A stretch of DNA of 64,000 bases from Flaccisagitta enflata. Lineage: Eukaryota > Chaetognatha > Sagittoidea > Aphragmophora. The position numbers were made by a program, and so were the translations under genes. The stretch is from contig OZ231126.1 in assembly GCA_965153355.1 (NCBI GenBank), positions 96,224,001 through 96,288,000 on the forward strand, read 5' to 3'. The stretch's first letter is position 1; each line of letters begins with the position of its first letter. This document shows, one piece after another, positions 1 through 11,290 of this stretch. The notes beneath the pieces were generated by a model. The model did no database searches, had not been told where the DNA came from, and worked only from the letters and a program-made list of their open reading frames with translations.

Positions 1-424
1 ATTGAACTTTTTCTATTTGACGAATTGTAGACAACCATAAGTGAGAAAAAACGTAAATTTTCACACAGTTACTCTGTGCTTCATCAAACGCAAAAGTGAG
101 AAAAAGAGAGAAATAAAGAGAGAGAATAGGGAAATGAGGTAAAGAAACTGAAGTCTAGAGAGATATTGGGAGAGAGAGAGGAAGAATAGGCTGATCAGAA
201 AGACTGATCAGGGTGCCGCCTGTGGTCCTCCTCCTATTCATTCCTCTCTCTCTCCCATTATCTCTCTAGACTTCAGTTTTTTTACCTTATTTCCCTATTC
301 TCTCTCTTCCTTTCTCTCTTTTCCTCACTTTTGTGTTTGATGAAGCACAGAGTAACTGTGTCAAAATTCACGTTTTTTTTTCACTTATGGTTGTCTACAA
401 TATGTCAAATAGAAAAAGTCCAAT
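1..424. mobile_element. Foldback (palindromic) element, about 424 bp
   Basis: The left arm (about 1-205) and right arm (about 232-424) are near-perfect reverse complements. The outermost ends read ATTGAACTTTTTCTATTTGA and, on the other strand, ATTGGACTTTTTCTATTTGA. The short centre carries TGATCAGAAAGACTGATCA. There is no coding potential. It is a MITE or foldback transposon; its left boundary may lie just outside the window. Confidence 0.75.
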
Positions 425-469
425 CCAATTCCGAACAATCGCTCATTTTAAGCGTTTAAACTTGTAAAA

Positions 470-640
470 CAATGAAAATCATACAATGAAACTGAGCTGA
501 ACATGTACGAGTGGCTAAGGCTACTGAGAATTCTCGGTAGCGTAAACAAGGACAATTACACATTTTGACGCTACTGAGAATTCTCCATAGTGTCAATATC
601 CATTCTCTATTGTGATGATTTGGAAACTAATAATTGACAA
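470..640. repeat. Dispersed GAGAATTCTC palindrome motif
   Basis: Two copies of a motif built on CTACTGAGAATTCTC flanked by GTAGCGT or TAGTGTC lie at about 518-545 and 569-597. The same motif recurs at 4880-5215, where one copy is a perfect 36-bp palindrome. The motif appears to be part of a dispersed repeat of unknown class. Confidence 0.5.
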
Positions 641-652
641 TACTGAGAATAG

Positions 653-655
<3 letters not shown>

Positions 656-742
<87 letters not shown>
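656..742. repeat. (CT)n microsatellite
   Basis: This is an uninterrupted CT dinucleotide run. The Ser-Leu reading frames across it are artefacts. Confidence 0.95.
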
Positions 743-746
<4 letters not shown>

Positions 747-768
747 AATTTTTATTGCAAACATATCT

Positions 769-1262
769 ACACTTTTTTTTTATAAGAACATTATTTTTTC
801 AACAAGCCTTCAATGTTCTTAAATTTTGAGCAGTTTCAAAGCTTAAACGTTCTTAAACTGTTCTTAATTCAAACACATTTTTTAACCTTCAATTTAGAAC
901 GTTCTTATTTAGTTTTAAGTTGGTCATTAAGGAGAAAATGAAGGAAAATAGTAATAAAACAACAAAATAGCAGATTTAAACATTTTAAGTGAATTAAGAT
1001 CAATGAAAGTAGATAAATATGGGCTATATAAAGTAAAACATAATTTGCTGACCAAAAAATATACAGAGTCTGACCATTTGCAGTTGATTAAAAAAAAGCG
1101 CCCAAATAAATGCTCTTCGATTTTTATGATTTTAAGCCTAATGTTCTTAGATTTTTGAAGAAATGAAGCCTTCCAATGTTTTAAGCATGTTCTTAAATTC
1201 TTGACTATTTGAAGCCTAACGTTCTTATAAACTTGGTTCTTATAAAAAGAAATAAGTGTATA
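769..1262. mobile_element. Inverted-repeat element of the AAGAAC family
   Basis: The left end (ACACTTTTTTTTTATAAGAAC) and the reverse complement of the right end (ACACTTATTTCTTTTTATAAG) match, and both are followed by a related GTTCTTAAAT-type sequence. A related copy, interrupted by other elements, spans about 41438-43800. No transposase is visible. Confidence 0.5.
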
Positions 1263-2039
1263 CATTGATTTTTTTTTATCAGTGGAGGGACTTAAGACGG
1301 TAAATTTTTGAAGGAATATGAAGTGTTTCATCATACTTTTTGCATCATTATCAGGACAACCATGAAGCTGAAATGCTTCCAGTGGACAAATTTTCTTTAA
1401 AGATACTTGGTGCATATAATCATATCATATTCTGACCTCAAATTCAATTTGAACTATGCACCATGTAATTCAAATGAAAACAAGGAGGAAAGTGATGATT
1501 TTTAGTGAATTTCTCCTTATACTTTTTTCTATTTTCTTAGGTCGAAATTCTAAGAAAGCCACACACAAGGAAATTTTGCATTTTGAAAAACATAGTTCTC
1601 CCTGTAATCGATTTGGGAAGAGAACTGTGTTCTTGGTTTTTGCATTTTTTCATTCTCTATGCAAATTTAGAATTTTGACCAGCGCCCTATCAGTGACCAA
1701 AAATTAAAAATGTAGAAATTTTCACTAATTTCTTTTAAGTATCATTGGCTAAACTTGGTCCTCTTGCTAAATAAATGCAAATTTTTCTTTTGAATGTTAT
1801 ATCTGACCTATCTCAGTCACTTTTATTCACTTGTTTTTGCATTTCCATTCATTCATTTTTTTCCATTTTGCTGGGTTGTCAAAAAAGCCATTTTTTTGAA
1901 AAAAAACAATTTTAGCCAGCTAAAATGGGATAAACTGGCTAAAATCCTGTGTTTTTTCAAACGTCGGATTTTTTCAAAAATATGCCGTGTAAGTAGTAGC
2001 AATCCGTATAGATATGATGAAATACAGATTCAATGATAA
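1263..2039. other. No recognised gene
   Basis: AT-rich sequence with several short open frames but no splice-supported exon. The segment near 1863-1950 (TTTTGCTGGGTTGTCA) is the reverse complement of sequence near 3590-3640, so the region to 3640 may be one degenerate inverted-repeat element that hosts the two MITEs at 2040 and 2446. Confidence 0.4.
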
Positions 2040-2411
2040 TACAATGAGAGGGGCAGCAAAATCGCTAGCACCCTTACCCACAGCTTAGATAGGCAGTGTC
2101 ACAAAGACAACTAAAGTGGCAGCTGGAGGCTTATCCCAAAACAATTCCCGCCATCAAGGCGTTTTCTGAATTTCCTTCTCACTCCAACGAAAATGGTCTT
2201 AAAAGGGCTAAATCCAACACTTCTGAAAATGGCCGGTTTTCACCCTAAAAAGAGCTGTATCTCTAAAACTAGGTTGAGATTACAAAATCGCCTCGATGGC
2301 AGAAATTTTATTGGGATAAGCTATCCGCCACCACCTTTGATAGCCTTGTGGTATTGATCATCTGAGGTACAGGTAGGGGTGCTAGCGATTTTGACTACCC
2401 CTCTCACTGTA
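2040..2411. mobile_element. MITE, about 370 bp, TACARTGAGAGGGG ends
   Basis: The left end reads TACAATGAGAGGGGCAGC and the reverse complement of the right end TACAGTGAGAGGGGTAGT. Both continue into AAAATCGCTAGCACCC, giving terminal inverted repeats of about 35 bp. The flanking TA dinucleotides suggest a Tc1/mariner-type target site. It is non-autonomous. Confidence 0.7.
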
Positions 2412-2445
2412 ATATCATTGCTTCCGTAATGTTGATATATAGTGC

Positions 2446-3061
2446 TACAGTGCGGCGCAAAAATAAGTTTCAATCAGTTTAGTAAGCAAATATTTCAAAA
2501 GTAGTGAGTTTAGACAATTAAAATCCATGATATATTTAAACATCTTAAAAAATTCTACAAATCTAGTCCAATCCCATTATTGTAACTTAATTTGTAAAAA
2601 AGCTATACAAGTTCAAAGAAGGGATATAATTAACCAGTACTAACTATTGATGAAACACATCTTAGACCTAGTTTTTCTTTAACAGACTAAAAAATGATCA
2701 TGATTCATGCATCATATCCATGAGCTTTTTAAAGACTTTCAAAAAATCTACAAATCTAGACCAAGCAGAACTTTATAGCTTGATTCCTTTTCAAATGACA
2801 TTAGGTTGGAGTGAATCGGTCATGTTTTCAAGCAATGAAAATATCATCATTTTTTGCTGTTTTTCCCAAGGTAATTTTGATATGTACTACTTCAAATCAA
2901 TGTCACGCCTAAACAAAAAGAGCTAGAAATCTGGGATTGGTCCCAAATTAAAGAAAAATAGAAATCCTTTAATAATCTCACTGATAAAAGGTTCATATCT
3001 GCTATGAAACATACAAAAGACTTGTGACAAAACCTGAAACTTATTTTTGCGCCGCACAGTA
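2446..3061. mobile_element. Tc1-like MITE, CAGTGCGGCGCAAAAATAAG ends
   Basis: The left end has CAGTGCGGCGCAAAAATAAG. The right end carries the reverse complement (CTTATTTTTGCGCCGCAC) with TA at its outer edge. The motif resembles known Tc1 termini (CAGTGxxGGxxAAAA). No transposase frame is present in about 615 bp. Confidence 0.65.
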
Positions 3062-3965
3062 GATGAGAAAAATGCTATACTTGACCTTGATAGCAATGGA
3101 ATCAATAACAGTTGGAGCTGCAGTCACTTTTTGATGTTTGAAATGATCAGGGATATGGTCAAGGAAATGATCAGAGAAATGATCAGAGGTTGTGATTCGT
3201 GGTTCAATTCATGATTAAATAATGAAATATGATAAATTTTAATGATGAATATGATAAATTTTAATGATGAATTTTAATGATGTAAGGCGCATTTTTGAGA
3301 AAAAAAAAGTTGCAGATTTTCCCCTGCCACTGGCAGCATGGACAGTTAAAGAGAGAAAAGAAGGCTAACAAATGCCCTCTGTGTATGATTTAGAAAGGAA
3401 AACAAATGGCAGCACATCTGCTCTGATGTGAGGCAAAAAAAAATATTGATAAACTACCTAGGTTTTTGGGAAATTTATGGGTTTTTGGTGATTTTTTAAA
3501 AATTGTTTGAAAAAAAAACAATTTTTGCTGGCTTTTTATCAAAAATCATTTGAAGAAAAGCCAATTTTATCCAGCCGGCTTAATCCGGCTTTTTTCAAGT
3601 GGCTAAAATTAGCGTGACAACCCAGCCATTTTGACCTTCTTTGAAACACAAATGTTGGCTTCGGAGGGTCGCCATCTTAAGCAGATAATCTAAACTAACC
3701 TGGAAAAAAATGCATCCTTAAGTTTTTATATAGTGTTATATTGCTTGGCAGTAACTTGTAAATTTTTTTTTTCATTCTTTATTTTCTATCTCTTAAATTT
3801 CATTTTTACTCTTTATTCAACTTTTTACTTGAGACTTATTCTTTTTTTATTCATGTCATATTTCATCTTTTATATCTCTAACTTACTTATTTTATTTTTT
3901 ACTGTTCATTTTTGAATTTTAATTTTTCACTTTTATATTGCTTTTCAATTTTGTTGTCACTTTTT
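3062..3965. other. Intergenic, no gene seen
   Basis: Contains TGATCAGAGAAATGATCAG-type short repeats (3140-3190), a tandem ATGATAAATTTTA motif (3228-3275) and T-rich sequence. No exon structure was found. Confidence 0.4.
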
Positions 3966-4179
3966 AGTCGCGTGCATGCGACTCTACAACCCGCTTTGTC
4001 GGTCCGTTGGTCCGTCCGTCCGTCCGTCCGTCGGTCTGTTGGTCCGTCCGTCACACTTTACTTTTTTTGAGTTTTTGCAGTCTTTGGCCTCACTACTTCT
4101 GCCCAAATGATAGAGTGGTCTCAAATATGGCCCCTGCCCACCCGCACGCGACTTGGGTAGCCGTGTATCCGGCCTTGTT
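3966..4179 (+). mobile_element. GTCGCG element (type b), full copy
   Basis: The left end is AGTCGCGTGCATGCGACT, a self-complementary hairpin. It is followed by CTACAACCCGCTTTGTCGGT, a (GTCC)n tract, CACACTTTACTTTTTTT and the block CCCCTGCCCACCCGCACGCG. It then runs into ACTTGGGTAGCCGTGTATCC and ends in GGCCTTGTT. The GCACGCGACT near the right end is complementary to the left tip. A GCCG-loop-CGGC hairpin sits next to the right terminus. The layout is that of Helentron-associated (HINE/DINE-like) elements. Non-coding. Confidence 0.7.
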
Positions 4180-4650
4180 ATTCTTCACCTTTTTTTAGTT
4201 TTTTATTTTTATATTTCATTTTTTGTCATTTACTTTTTATTTTTCAATTTTTTAAAGAATTGTTAATCATTGTATTTTTCTAATTGAATAGTTATATATT
4301 AAGATGATTTTCTTTGAATTTTCAACATTATCTTATATTTTATCAAGCAAAGAAACCAACAAAACTCAGGGTTACAATTTTTTCCAGATGGATTATGTCA
4401 AATCCCCCTCTTTATTTACAATACATTTATAAGTAGCTATATTCAGGTTTAAGATGCTTCCTCGTATGTCTATCAGAAAGTATATCCATCCATTTGTTTA
4501 TTTGTCCAACCATCCATCCATCTATCTTTCCATCCCTCTGTCCATCCATCCACCCATCTAACTTATTGCTTCCCTAACATCCGTTATTCTGGGTTTTGAT
4601 TGTACTTGTCTGTAGAAAGAGTGAGCGTGGGTATGAGTGAGTGTGTGAGT

Positions 4651-4666
4651 GAGAAAGAAAGAAAAA

Positions 4667-4718
<52 letters not shown>

Positions 4719-4870
4719 AAAAAGGAAAGTAAGAAAAAAGAAGGAAAAAAAAAGAAAAAACAATGATAGAAAGAAAGGAAGAAAGAAAAAAAAGAAAGAA
4801 AGGAAGAAAGGAAGAAAAAAAAGAAAGAAAGAAGCGCAGAGCAAAAAAAAAAGAGAGAGATTAAGAGAGA
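4651..4870. repeat. (GAAA)n and purine-rich tract
   Basis: A tetranucleotide GAAA array at 4653-4719 is followed by degenerate GAAA/GGAA. Lys/Arg/Glu-rich frames across it are artefacts. Confidence 0.9.
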
Positions 4871-5304
4871 GGGGGAATTCTCAGTTGTGAGTAAGGAAAT
4901 CTCTCTACCATTTTGACGCAATAGAGAATTCTCTATTGCGTCAAAAACACCAATTCTCAGTAGCGTCAATTTTGCGAATTCTCTATTGCGTCAAACTCCC
5001 CTTCAGTGGCTGATTTGTGTAGAGCTTGAGTTCATAATCGATGGTGGACTGACAGACGTGAAGACTGACCTGAACCTGAACGAACGAGGGGGAATTCTCA
5101 GTTGTGAGTAAGGAAATCTTTCTACCATTTTGACACAATAAAGAATTCTCTATTGCGTCAAAAACACCAATTCTCGGTAGCGTCAATTTTGCGAATTCTC
5201 TATTGCGTCAAACACCCCTTCAGTGGCTGATTTGTGTAGAGCTTGAGTTAATAATCGATGGGTGGACTGACAGACGTGAAGACTGACCTGAACCTGAACG
5301 ACAG
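4871..5304. repeat. Tandem duplication of a 217-bp unit with a 36-bp palindrome
   Basis: Two head-to-tail units begin at 4871 and 5088 (both GGGGGAATTCTCAGTTGTGA). The first contains a perfect 36-bp palindrome at 4911-4946, whose half is TTTTGACGCAATAGAGAA. The second unit carries a diverged copy at 5128-5163. Each unit also holds a second CAATTCTC.GTAGCGTCAA block. Confidence 0.8.
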
Positions 5305-5593
5305 ACTGGCCATTCCACATCATCTCATTTGGAATGAAGCCGTTTATACATGATAGATACAATAATTGACCAAAGTGAATGAAAAAAAAACTTGAAATCA
5401 GCTATGTGACAAGCTGATTTGATATTTTTAGTTGCAGTAATTTCATTACTGACGAAAAAAGTCAAATTAGGATAGATTTTTATTTGCCTTTATTTCAAGG
5501 GAAAGTTTTAAGTTGCAAATTCATTAATGCATGAAGTTGCTTTATGCCAACATGGATGAGCTTTCGAAAGCGTAGCGAATTATGAAAATAAGG
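5305..5593. other. Intergenic, nothing recognised
   Basis: AT-rich sequence without exon-like frames or repeats that I can classify. Confidence 0.4.
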
Positions 5594-6694
5594 TACAGTT
5601 ACATCCCCAGGGAGTTATGGAAATCCACCTAGTAACTATGGCAAAAAAAAAACCAAACAGTTACTTATTTTGCTCATAAATCCTTTGAAAATTCACCCAG
5701 TGTGCTGAAGTTAGTTTTTAGTATCCTTAAGCATCACTGAAAAAATCAATGACCTGCTCTAAATAGTTTGAGAATTATAGATTTTTCAAAAGTGCTTGTC
5801 AGAGGATCAGAAATTCAACGTGCATACATAAGAATTTACAAAGAATAAATAAACTTTAAAAAACCGTACTTAATCTTGTCCGATTTTGATGAAATTTGAA
5901 GTGGAAGTAAACCACATAGCAGGCTGTGGTAAAAATTTTTTTAGCAGAAACAGCAAATTTTCCCAAACTTGTTTTTATGGTTTTTAGAATGAAGTAAATG
6001 AAGATGAAATCTGAAATATAAATCAATGCTAAGGCCACAATTTTTTACCAATTATCATAATTTTTTAACTGCTAACCTTTGTACATATGGTCCATCTCCA
6101 GTAAAATTTTGGTGAAGATTAAAGCATTTTTAGTCCCCCAAATTGCAAAATCATTTATACAGGTGGTTGAATATTTCTGATTCTGAGCAAGCATACAATC
6201 AACCAATATCTACCCCACTAGACTTTATCTGAGTAGAAGCGAATTTGGCCTAGTATTAGTAAATAGCACCATCAGGCTACAGTTCAAAATTCAAAACAAA
6301 ACTCCCGAAACTTTTTGCACAATGCCAATTTTACTAAAAATGGAATTATTTTGCTTTAGGATAAATGTCATCTCTGGCAGTCAAAAAAAGAGGTGACTTC
6401 AGTAAAAACGTGATAAGGGCCAAAGTATTCAACGGATTTTGATGAAATTTGAACCAAACATAGTTCAAATCATGGTCATCATTCACTGAAAATTTTATGC
6501 AAATTGATCAACATCTTCATATGTTTTTGCTCTCTCAAAATTTCTTTTTTTTTTTTTTTGCCAGAGTTACGAATATAAAACGTTGCTCCTTTCAAGTTAT
6601 CTTTTTTTAATTTCATTATTGGCAATAATGGAAATCCACCTAAAATGGATGATTATTGGTCCCTTGACAACCATTTTCATGGGGTTTGACTGTA
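5594..6694. mobile_element. TA-flanked element of about 1.1 kb, TACAGTTACATCCCC ends
   Basis: The left end is TACAGTTACATCCCCAGGGA and the reverse complement of the right end is TACAGTCAAACCCC. These short inverted termini with TA edges are typical of pogo or Tc1-type elements. A 157-bp relative lies at 8894-9050. No transposase is seen. Confidence 0.5.
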
Positions 6695-7495
6695 GTGTTG
6701 TTGACCCTGACACCATATTGTCAGGCCTGATTTTAAATCGAGCCCGCGAACCCGATGCTCTCTATTTTGCTGTCGGGCTTCCATGTTTTGCTGGACATGA
6801 GCCCGGGAGGCTCTTTCAAATCAGACAAGACACGTGCTCACAAGTGGCATACATGCTGAATCTCTGTGGGACCTATTGGTGATTAAAGATATAATCATTT
6901 TCAGATACTGAGTCACTCGATCATTAAATCTATGTGACATGTGAACAGATAACGGGGCTAAATCTATATATTGAATTAATTCAGAATAAGTTTTTAGTCG
7001 CAGACCGGCTATTCTGTAAAAGAAGTTGTCCATCCATTGGCCCGTCTGTCAGTTATGTTCTGATAAAGTAAAAAAGTGTAAGAACATGTCACTTGCCCTA
7101 CATGAGTGACAAACCGCACATCAGTACAGGTTAAGTTATGCTTAGTTGCCGCCCTTCTGAGGTGTGCAATAACACATTGAGTGGCATTTAATAAGTTTAA
7201 TGATGCTATGACATTCGACGACCCGATCCTCGAGTCGAATCAAAATAGACTGCAATTAATAACTGCGATTAAGAACGAAGAACACGACAATTAAGAACGA
7301 TGTGGATTTCATTATATAAAGCTTTTACAACATAAAATCCACTCGCTCAAGTCATACGAGAGACACTTTATGGCGGGAAAAAATTGAAGACTGACGATAG
7401 TACTTGGATTAATCTAACAAATGGATTTCGATGATGACAAAGTAGTCTAAATGAGTAATCTATCGGAAAAGTTCTTTTTTTCTGCTTAAACAAAA
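6695..7495. other. Intergenic with partial repeats
   Basis: A GC-rich motif with GAGCCCGGGAGGCTC at 6728-6830 resembles sequences near 8535-8610, 58135-58225 and 58758-58826 (a dispersed short repeat). A degenerate GTCGCG-type left end starts near 6996 (TTTTTAGTCGCAGACC then GTCC-like sequence). No gene was found. Confidence 0.4.
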
Positions 7496-8488
7496 TACAG
7501 TATGATTTTTTTCAAATGACACAAAAGATGACGACATAAATCCTAAACGAATCAACATAATAAAATTCTGAAAAAAACGCCTGAAAGAGTAGGTTATTGC
7601 ATTTATTAATGCCAAATTTCAGCATTCCGTCTCAAGTAGTTTAGCTTCAATTTACATTCAAAGTGAAGGTATCAATTTCTTCCTACTCCTATGGCAAAGA
7701 AGAAAGGCAAACACTTTGTTTTGCTAATTTTGGCTTAACCAAGGACCTGAACCATAGAAAATCCATGACCGTTTGAAAGCTCTGCAAAAATTCTTCCAAA
7801 CGCGATGTTGCCGGTAATTGTAGCTTAATTCGTTTAGAAATGGCAAAGGTTTGAAGAAAAAAATCACTGATTGAAAAAAATGATCATTTCAATTTTTTTC
7901 CAATGAGTAATTTTTGTCTTTTCGTTTTTTTCAATGATGCAGCTCAGGATTGTCTTAGCTACTTGCTATCCATGAGCAAATTTAAGAGCTTCAAATTTTC
8001 TTTAAAATGGGACCAAAAACAAATTTCTGACTCAATGCATTTGATTTTTAAGTTAGAATAAAGATAACCCATGAAAATCACGTTGTGAAATTCCGCATTC
8101 TTGACTACCTAGTCTTTATTCTAATGCCATTTCTAAACGGATATAGCTAGGATATCCAGCAAGGTCTCATTTGAAAGATCTTTCACAGAGCTTCAAAATG
8201 GTCATAGATTTTGCTATGTTTTTCTCATTGCTTGGATGTTAAACACTGACAAACAAGTAGTTCACTTTTTTTCTTTTGCCATAGTTAAAAAAAAGTTATT
8301 TTGGATGATTCATAGTTTGACTTCAAAAAGCGATTGAGGCTAAACTACTTGAGTCGGAATGCTGAAATTTGGCATGAATAAATGCAATAACCTACTCTTT
8401 CAGGCGTTTTTTTCAGAATTTGATTATGTTGATTCGTTTAGGATTTATGTTGTCATCTTTTGTGTCATTTGAAAAAAATCATACTGTA
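7496..8488. mobile_element. 1-kb palindromic MITE, TACAGTATGATTTTTTTC ends
   Basis: The arms are long reverse complements: TACAGTATGATTTTTTTCAA at the left matches TTGAAAAAAATCATACTGTA at the right. Matching sequence continues inward (AGAGTAGGTTATTGCATTTA against its complement near 8380) and again around 7745-7850 versus 8130-8215. The ends are TA-flanked. Non-coding. Confidence 0.75.
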
Positions 8489-8893
8489 TTTTTCTTGGTT
8501 ACTTCAATATGCAAATTAAGGCTTTGTAAAATCCTATATCGGGCTTGCGGTTTTTCGGTTGGGCTCAGTCAAATTGTGAGAAACGAGCCCGGAAGGCTCA
8601 GTCGAAGAAACAGCTAAAATCAGGTCTGCACATTGCGTGGATGAGCTGTAGTTTTGTTGACCCTGACTCTCATTTTCATCCCAGAAAAATGCGTTTATCG
8701 ACTCCTGTCATTGGCATAACTGCGCCTTTATCTTAGATTTGGCTTGAATCCCTTCTGCGCAAAATTCAGATGGCACAGTTGCAACTGCAATTCCTCATTA
8801 CTAAAACAAAAGTCACGTCTTGCAGTTGTCCGAAAGATTTACTTAGCTTTTTCCACAGCTTAGTTTCATCCAAAAAGATGACAAACTCTCAAA

Positions 8894-9050
8894 TACAGTT
8901 ACACCCCACTATGACAAACCCAAGAATAATGCGAATCCGCCGACAATGAACAAGAAATCTTAGCCCCTACAATTCATGTCTTCTGATTTCCGCCAATAAC
9001 AGGTGAAATTTATTAGTCCTTTGACATCTGTACTTCGGGATTCTACTGTA
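8894..9050. mobile_element. Short pogo-like MITE (157 bp)
   Basis: The left end is TACAGTTACACCCCACTATG and the reverse complement of the right end is TACAGTAGAATCCCGAAGTA. It is compact, TA-flanked and non-coding. Confidence 0.55.
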
Positions 9051-9097
9051 CACTTGACCCAAAATGACTCAATAAGAGGATCTTTAAAATCTTATTG

Positions 9098-9762
9098 TAC
9101 AGCGGTACCTCGGTCTTGATGGGACTTGAAATTTTTTACTGTTAAAGAGGGGGACTGTTATCATGAAATTTTATAATCCTTGTTTAATTTTTATGTTATA
9201 TGACATATAAGATAAATGCTTACAAGAAATTTCAGTGCAATTTATAATGGTAAGTTTAATGATTTTCTTTGCAAATAATTGTTTTGATAATATCTTTATT
9301 ATTTAATATATTGTCATTATTCTATTTTGTCATCAAATGAAAACAAGGCAAACACCTATAAGTTGCATGCGAGACTTACATAATTACCTAATTACATAAC
9401 CATATAACTAAAATGACTTTCATTGAATTTAATTAACATCAGATGCGTAAAAATGATTCAAAATGACCTTAAATAACCTAAAATGACTAAAATGACAAAA
9501 GTGATAAAAATGACTTAAATTTACATGAATTTACTTTAAAAAAGTCATATATGACCTACCGACGGACAGACCCAGTGAGGTGTAGTAGCGTAGCACACAA
9601 CTAAAAATTGACCTAAAAGACTGAATCACTATTAAAGCAGGGGCTGTTAAACAGGGGTATTTCAACATTATAAAAACTTTTAAAAAATAGGACTTCAGTA
9701 TCTTGTCTTTTAAAAGCGGGGCCCCATTAAAGGCGTTGTTATGGAGGCGGGGTTCCACTGAA
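9098..9762. mobile_element. Pogo-like MITE, interrupted
   Basis: The left end is TACAGCGGTACCTCGGTCTT and the reverse complement of the right end is CAGTGGAACCCCGCCTCCAT. The interior shares GTTATCATGAAAT and GGCGTTGTTA/CAAGGAGGCGGGG-type blocks with the element at 32583-33484. A GTCGCG element (9342-9603) is inserted in it. Confidence 0.55.
9342..9603 (-). mobile_element. GTCGCG element (type a, ATGACTT interior), reverse
   Basis: Read on the minus strand, it starts at a diverged AGTTGTGTGCTACGC left end near 9603. It passes a short GTC-rich tract and AGTCATTTTA-type repeats, and ends with CGCATGCAACTTATAGGTG then TTGCCTTGTT at 9342. It is nested in the pogo-like MITE. Confidence 0.6.
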
Positions 9763-9962
9763 TTATCAAAAATTCACTATAAGCACTCTAAGCAGCTGTC
9801 CATTTCTTTAAAGTGATTGCTTGGTTTCCCCCTATAGCATCCCTATACAGTTTTAAATCGCAAATAAGTATTGCTAAATTTGTTGACAAGAAAAGACCCG
9901 AGATGGCCCAGGATGAATCTTTAAAAACATATTGTACCATCAAATAGGGCTGAGAGGTGTTG

Positions 9963-11290
9963 CTGAGTGTTAGGACTCGCAATAGTTAACTTTAACTAGC
10001 TAGTTAACTAGTTAAAATTCTAAAAACCCCTATAGTTAACTAGTAGAAATTAACTAGTTAAAACAGTCAAAAATTTCTATGGACATTTGGGGAAAAATCA
10101 CTTATTTTTCCCTCAAATAACATGATTTTTGGTAAATTTTTTTGGTCATAAAGAAAAATGTGGACAATTGTCGGGAAAAAAGTCGAAGTCAGTCTTCGAC
10201 TTTTTGACATATTCGAGAGAAACAGGGTTTTCATTTTCTTATGAGGAAGTTGGGGATCTCCACCGACCGAATGGTCCCTCCAATGAAATTGATAGGGTAA
10301 GTAAATTTAATAATTCTCTTTCATTTGGCGCCGAGCAAAATGCTCTACGACAAATATTTTTCGCGTTATGATTTTTTAAAGATTTATTTATGAAAATTGC
10401 GAATTGAATTTTTTTTAGTTTTTTATGATTTTGAGTAGGATCAAAAAAGGAGTGTATTTATGTTTGTTTGAGCATGCAAACACAAGAAAACATGTTTATG
10501 AGCATAGCTGCTCATCTGTGAGGGTATTTTGGAAGATTCTAGCTCATTTAGCTCATTTAGCTCAAATTTTTTTTTTGAATGTGATAAATGAATAGATATT
10601 TTGATACATGTTTAAATCAGGTCCACCTCATAGTCCACCGACGAAAACTGTTCGTCGGGGACAAAAAACATATACAAAAAAGCATATCAGTGAGCATGAC
10701 TGCTCATCTGTGAGGGTGTTTTTAAGCATTTTAGCTCACTTAGCTCATTTAGCTCAATTTTTTTTTCTCTGATTTTTAATGGGATAAATAAATGTTTTGA
10801 TGGGAGCATCTGAATACAAGAAAGCATGTCAGTAAGCATAACTGATTGTCTGGTTGAGTGATTTTGAGCATTTTAGCTCATCTAGCTCATTTGGCTCAGT
10901 CCTATTTTCTCTGATTTTCAGTGCAATCAATACATACAATTGCTATTGATTTGATCTAAAAGAAAAAAAGATTTGCAGTGACTAAAGACAAAAGCTTGGT
11001 GAAAAGTGAAAAAAATGCTTACGACTTTTTTCCTCACGGCGACAGCCGCCATTACTGGTAACACACAAACATAGAAACTCAAAGATTTCTTGCTACAAAC
11101 AATAGAACAAATATTAAAGTATTGATTTCTGCAAGAATTGTAAAAAAAAGTTACGGTTTTGCTTAAGTCTTGCTTTTTATTAGGGAAAAATTTTAACTAT
11201 TTTAGCTAGTTAACTAGGTGTAAATTATAGTTAGTTAACTGTTAACTAGTTAATTTGAAAACCTTAACTATTGCGAGTCCTACTGAGTGT
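9963..11290. mobile_element. hAT-like element with 8-bp target duplication
   Basis: The element body (9971-11282) starts TAGGACTCGCAATAGTTAA and ends with the complement TTAACTATTGCGAGTCCTA. It is flanked on both sides by the identical 8-mer CTGAGTGT (9963-9970 and 11283-11290). An 8-bp target-site duplication with short inverted termini is the hallmark of hAT transposons. There is no transposase. The subterminal regions are rich in TAGTTAACTAG. The interior carries the 'core' repeat at about 10205-11062. Confidence 0.8.
10205..11062 (+). repeat. Dispersed 'core' repeat, copy 1
   Basis: Starts TTGACATATTCGAGAGAAAC and ends near GGCGACAGCCGCCATTACTG. It contains about three degenerate subrepeats built on GAGCATAGCTGCTCATCTGT followed by TTTTAGCTCATTTAGCTCA. 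The same core occurs at 42401-43680, and a partial copy at 29380-30235. Confidence 0.7.

Noticed and set aside
6583-6882. 99-codon plus-strand frame with a hydrophobic start
   Set aside because: It runs across the end of a TA-flanked element and into a dispersed GCCCGG repeat also seen at 8535. No supporting splice or homology signal.
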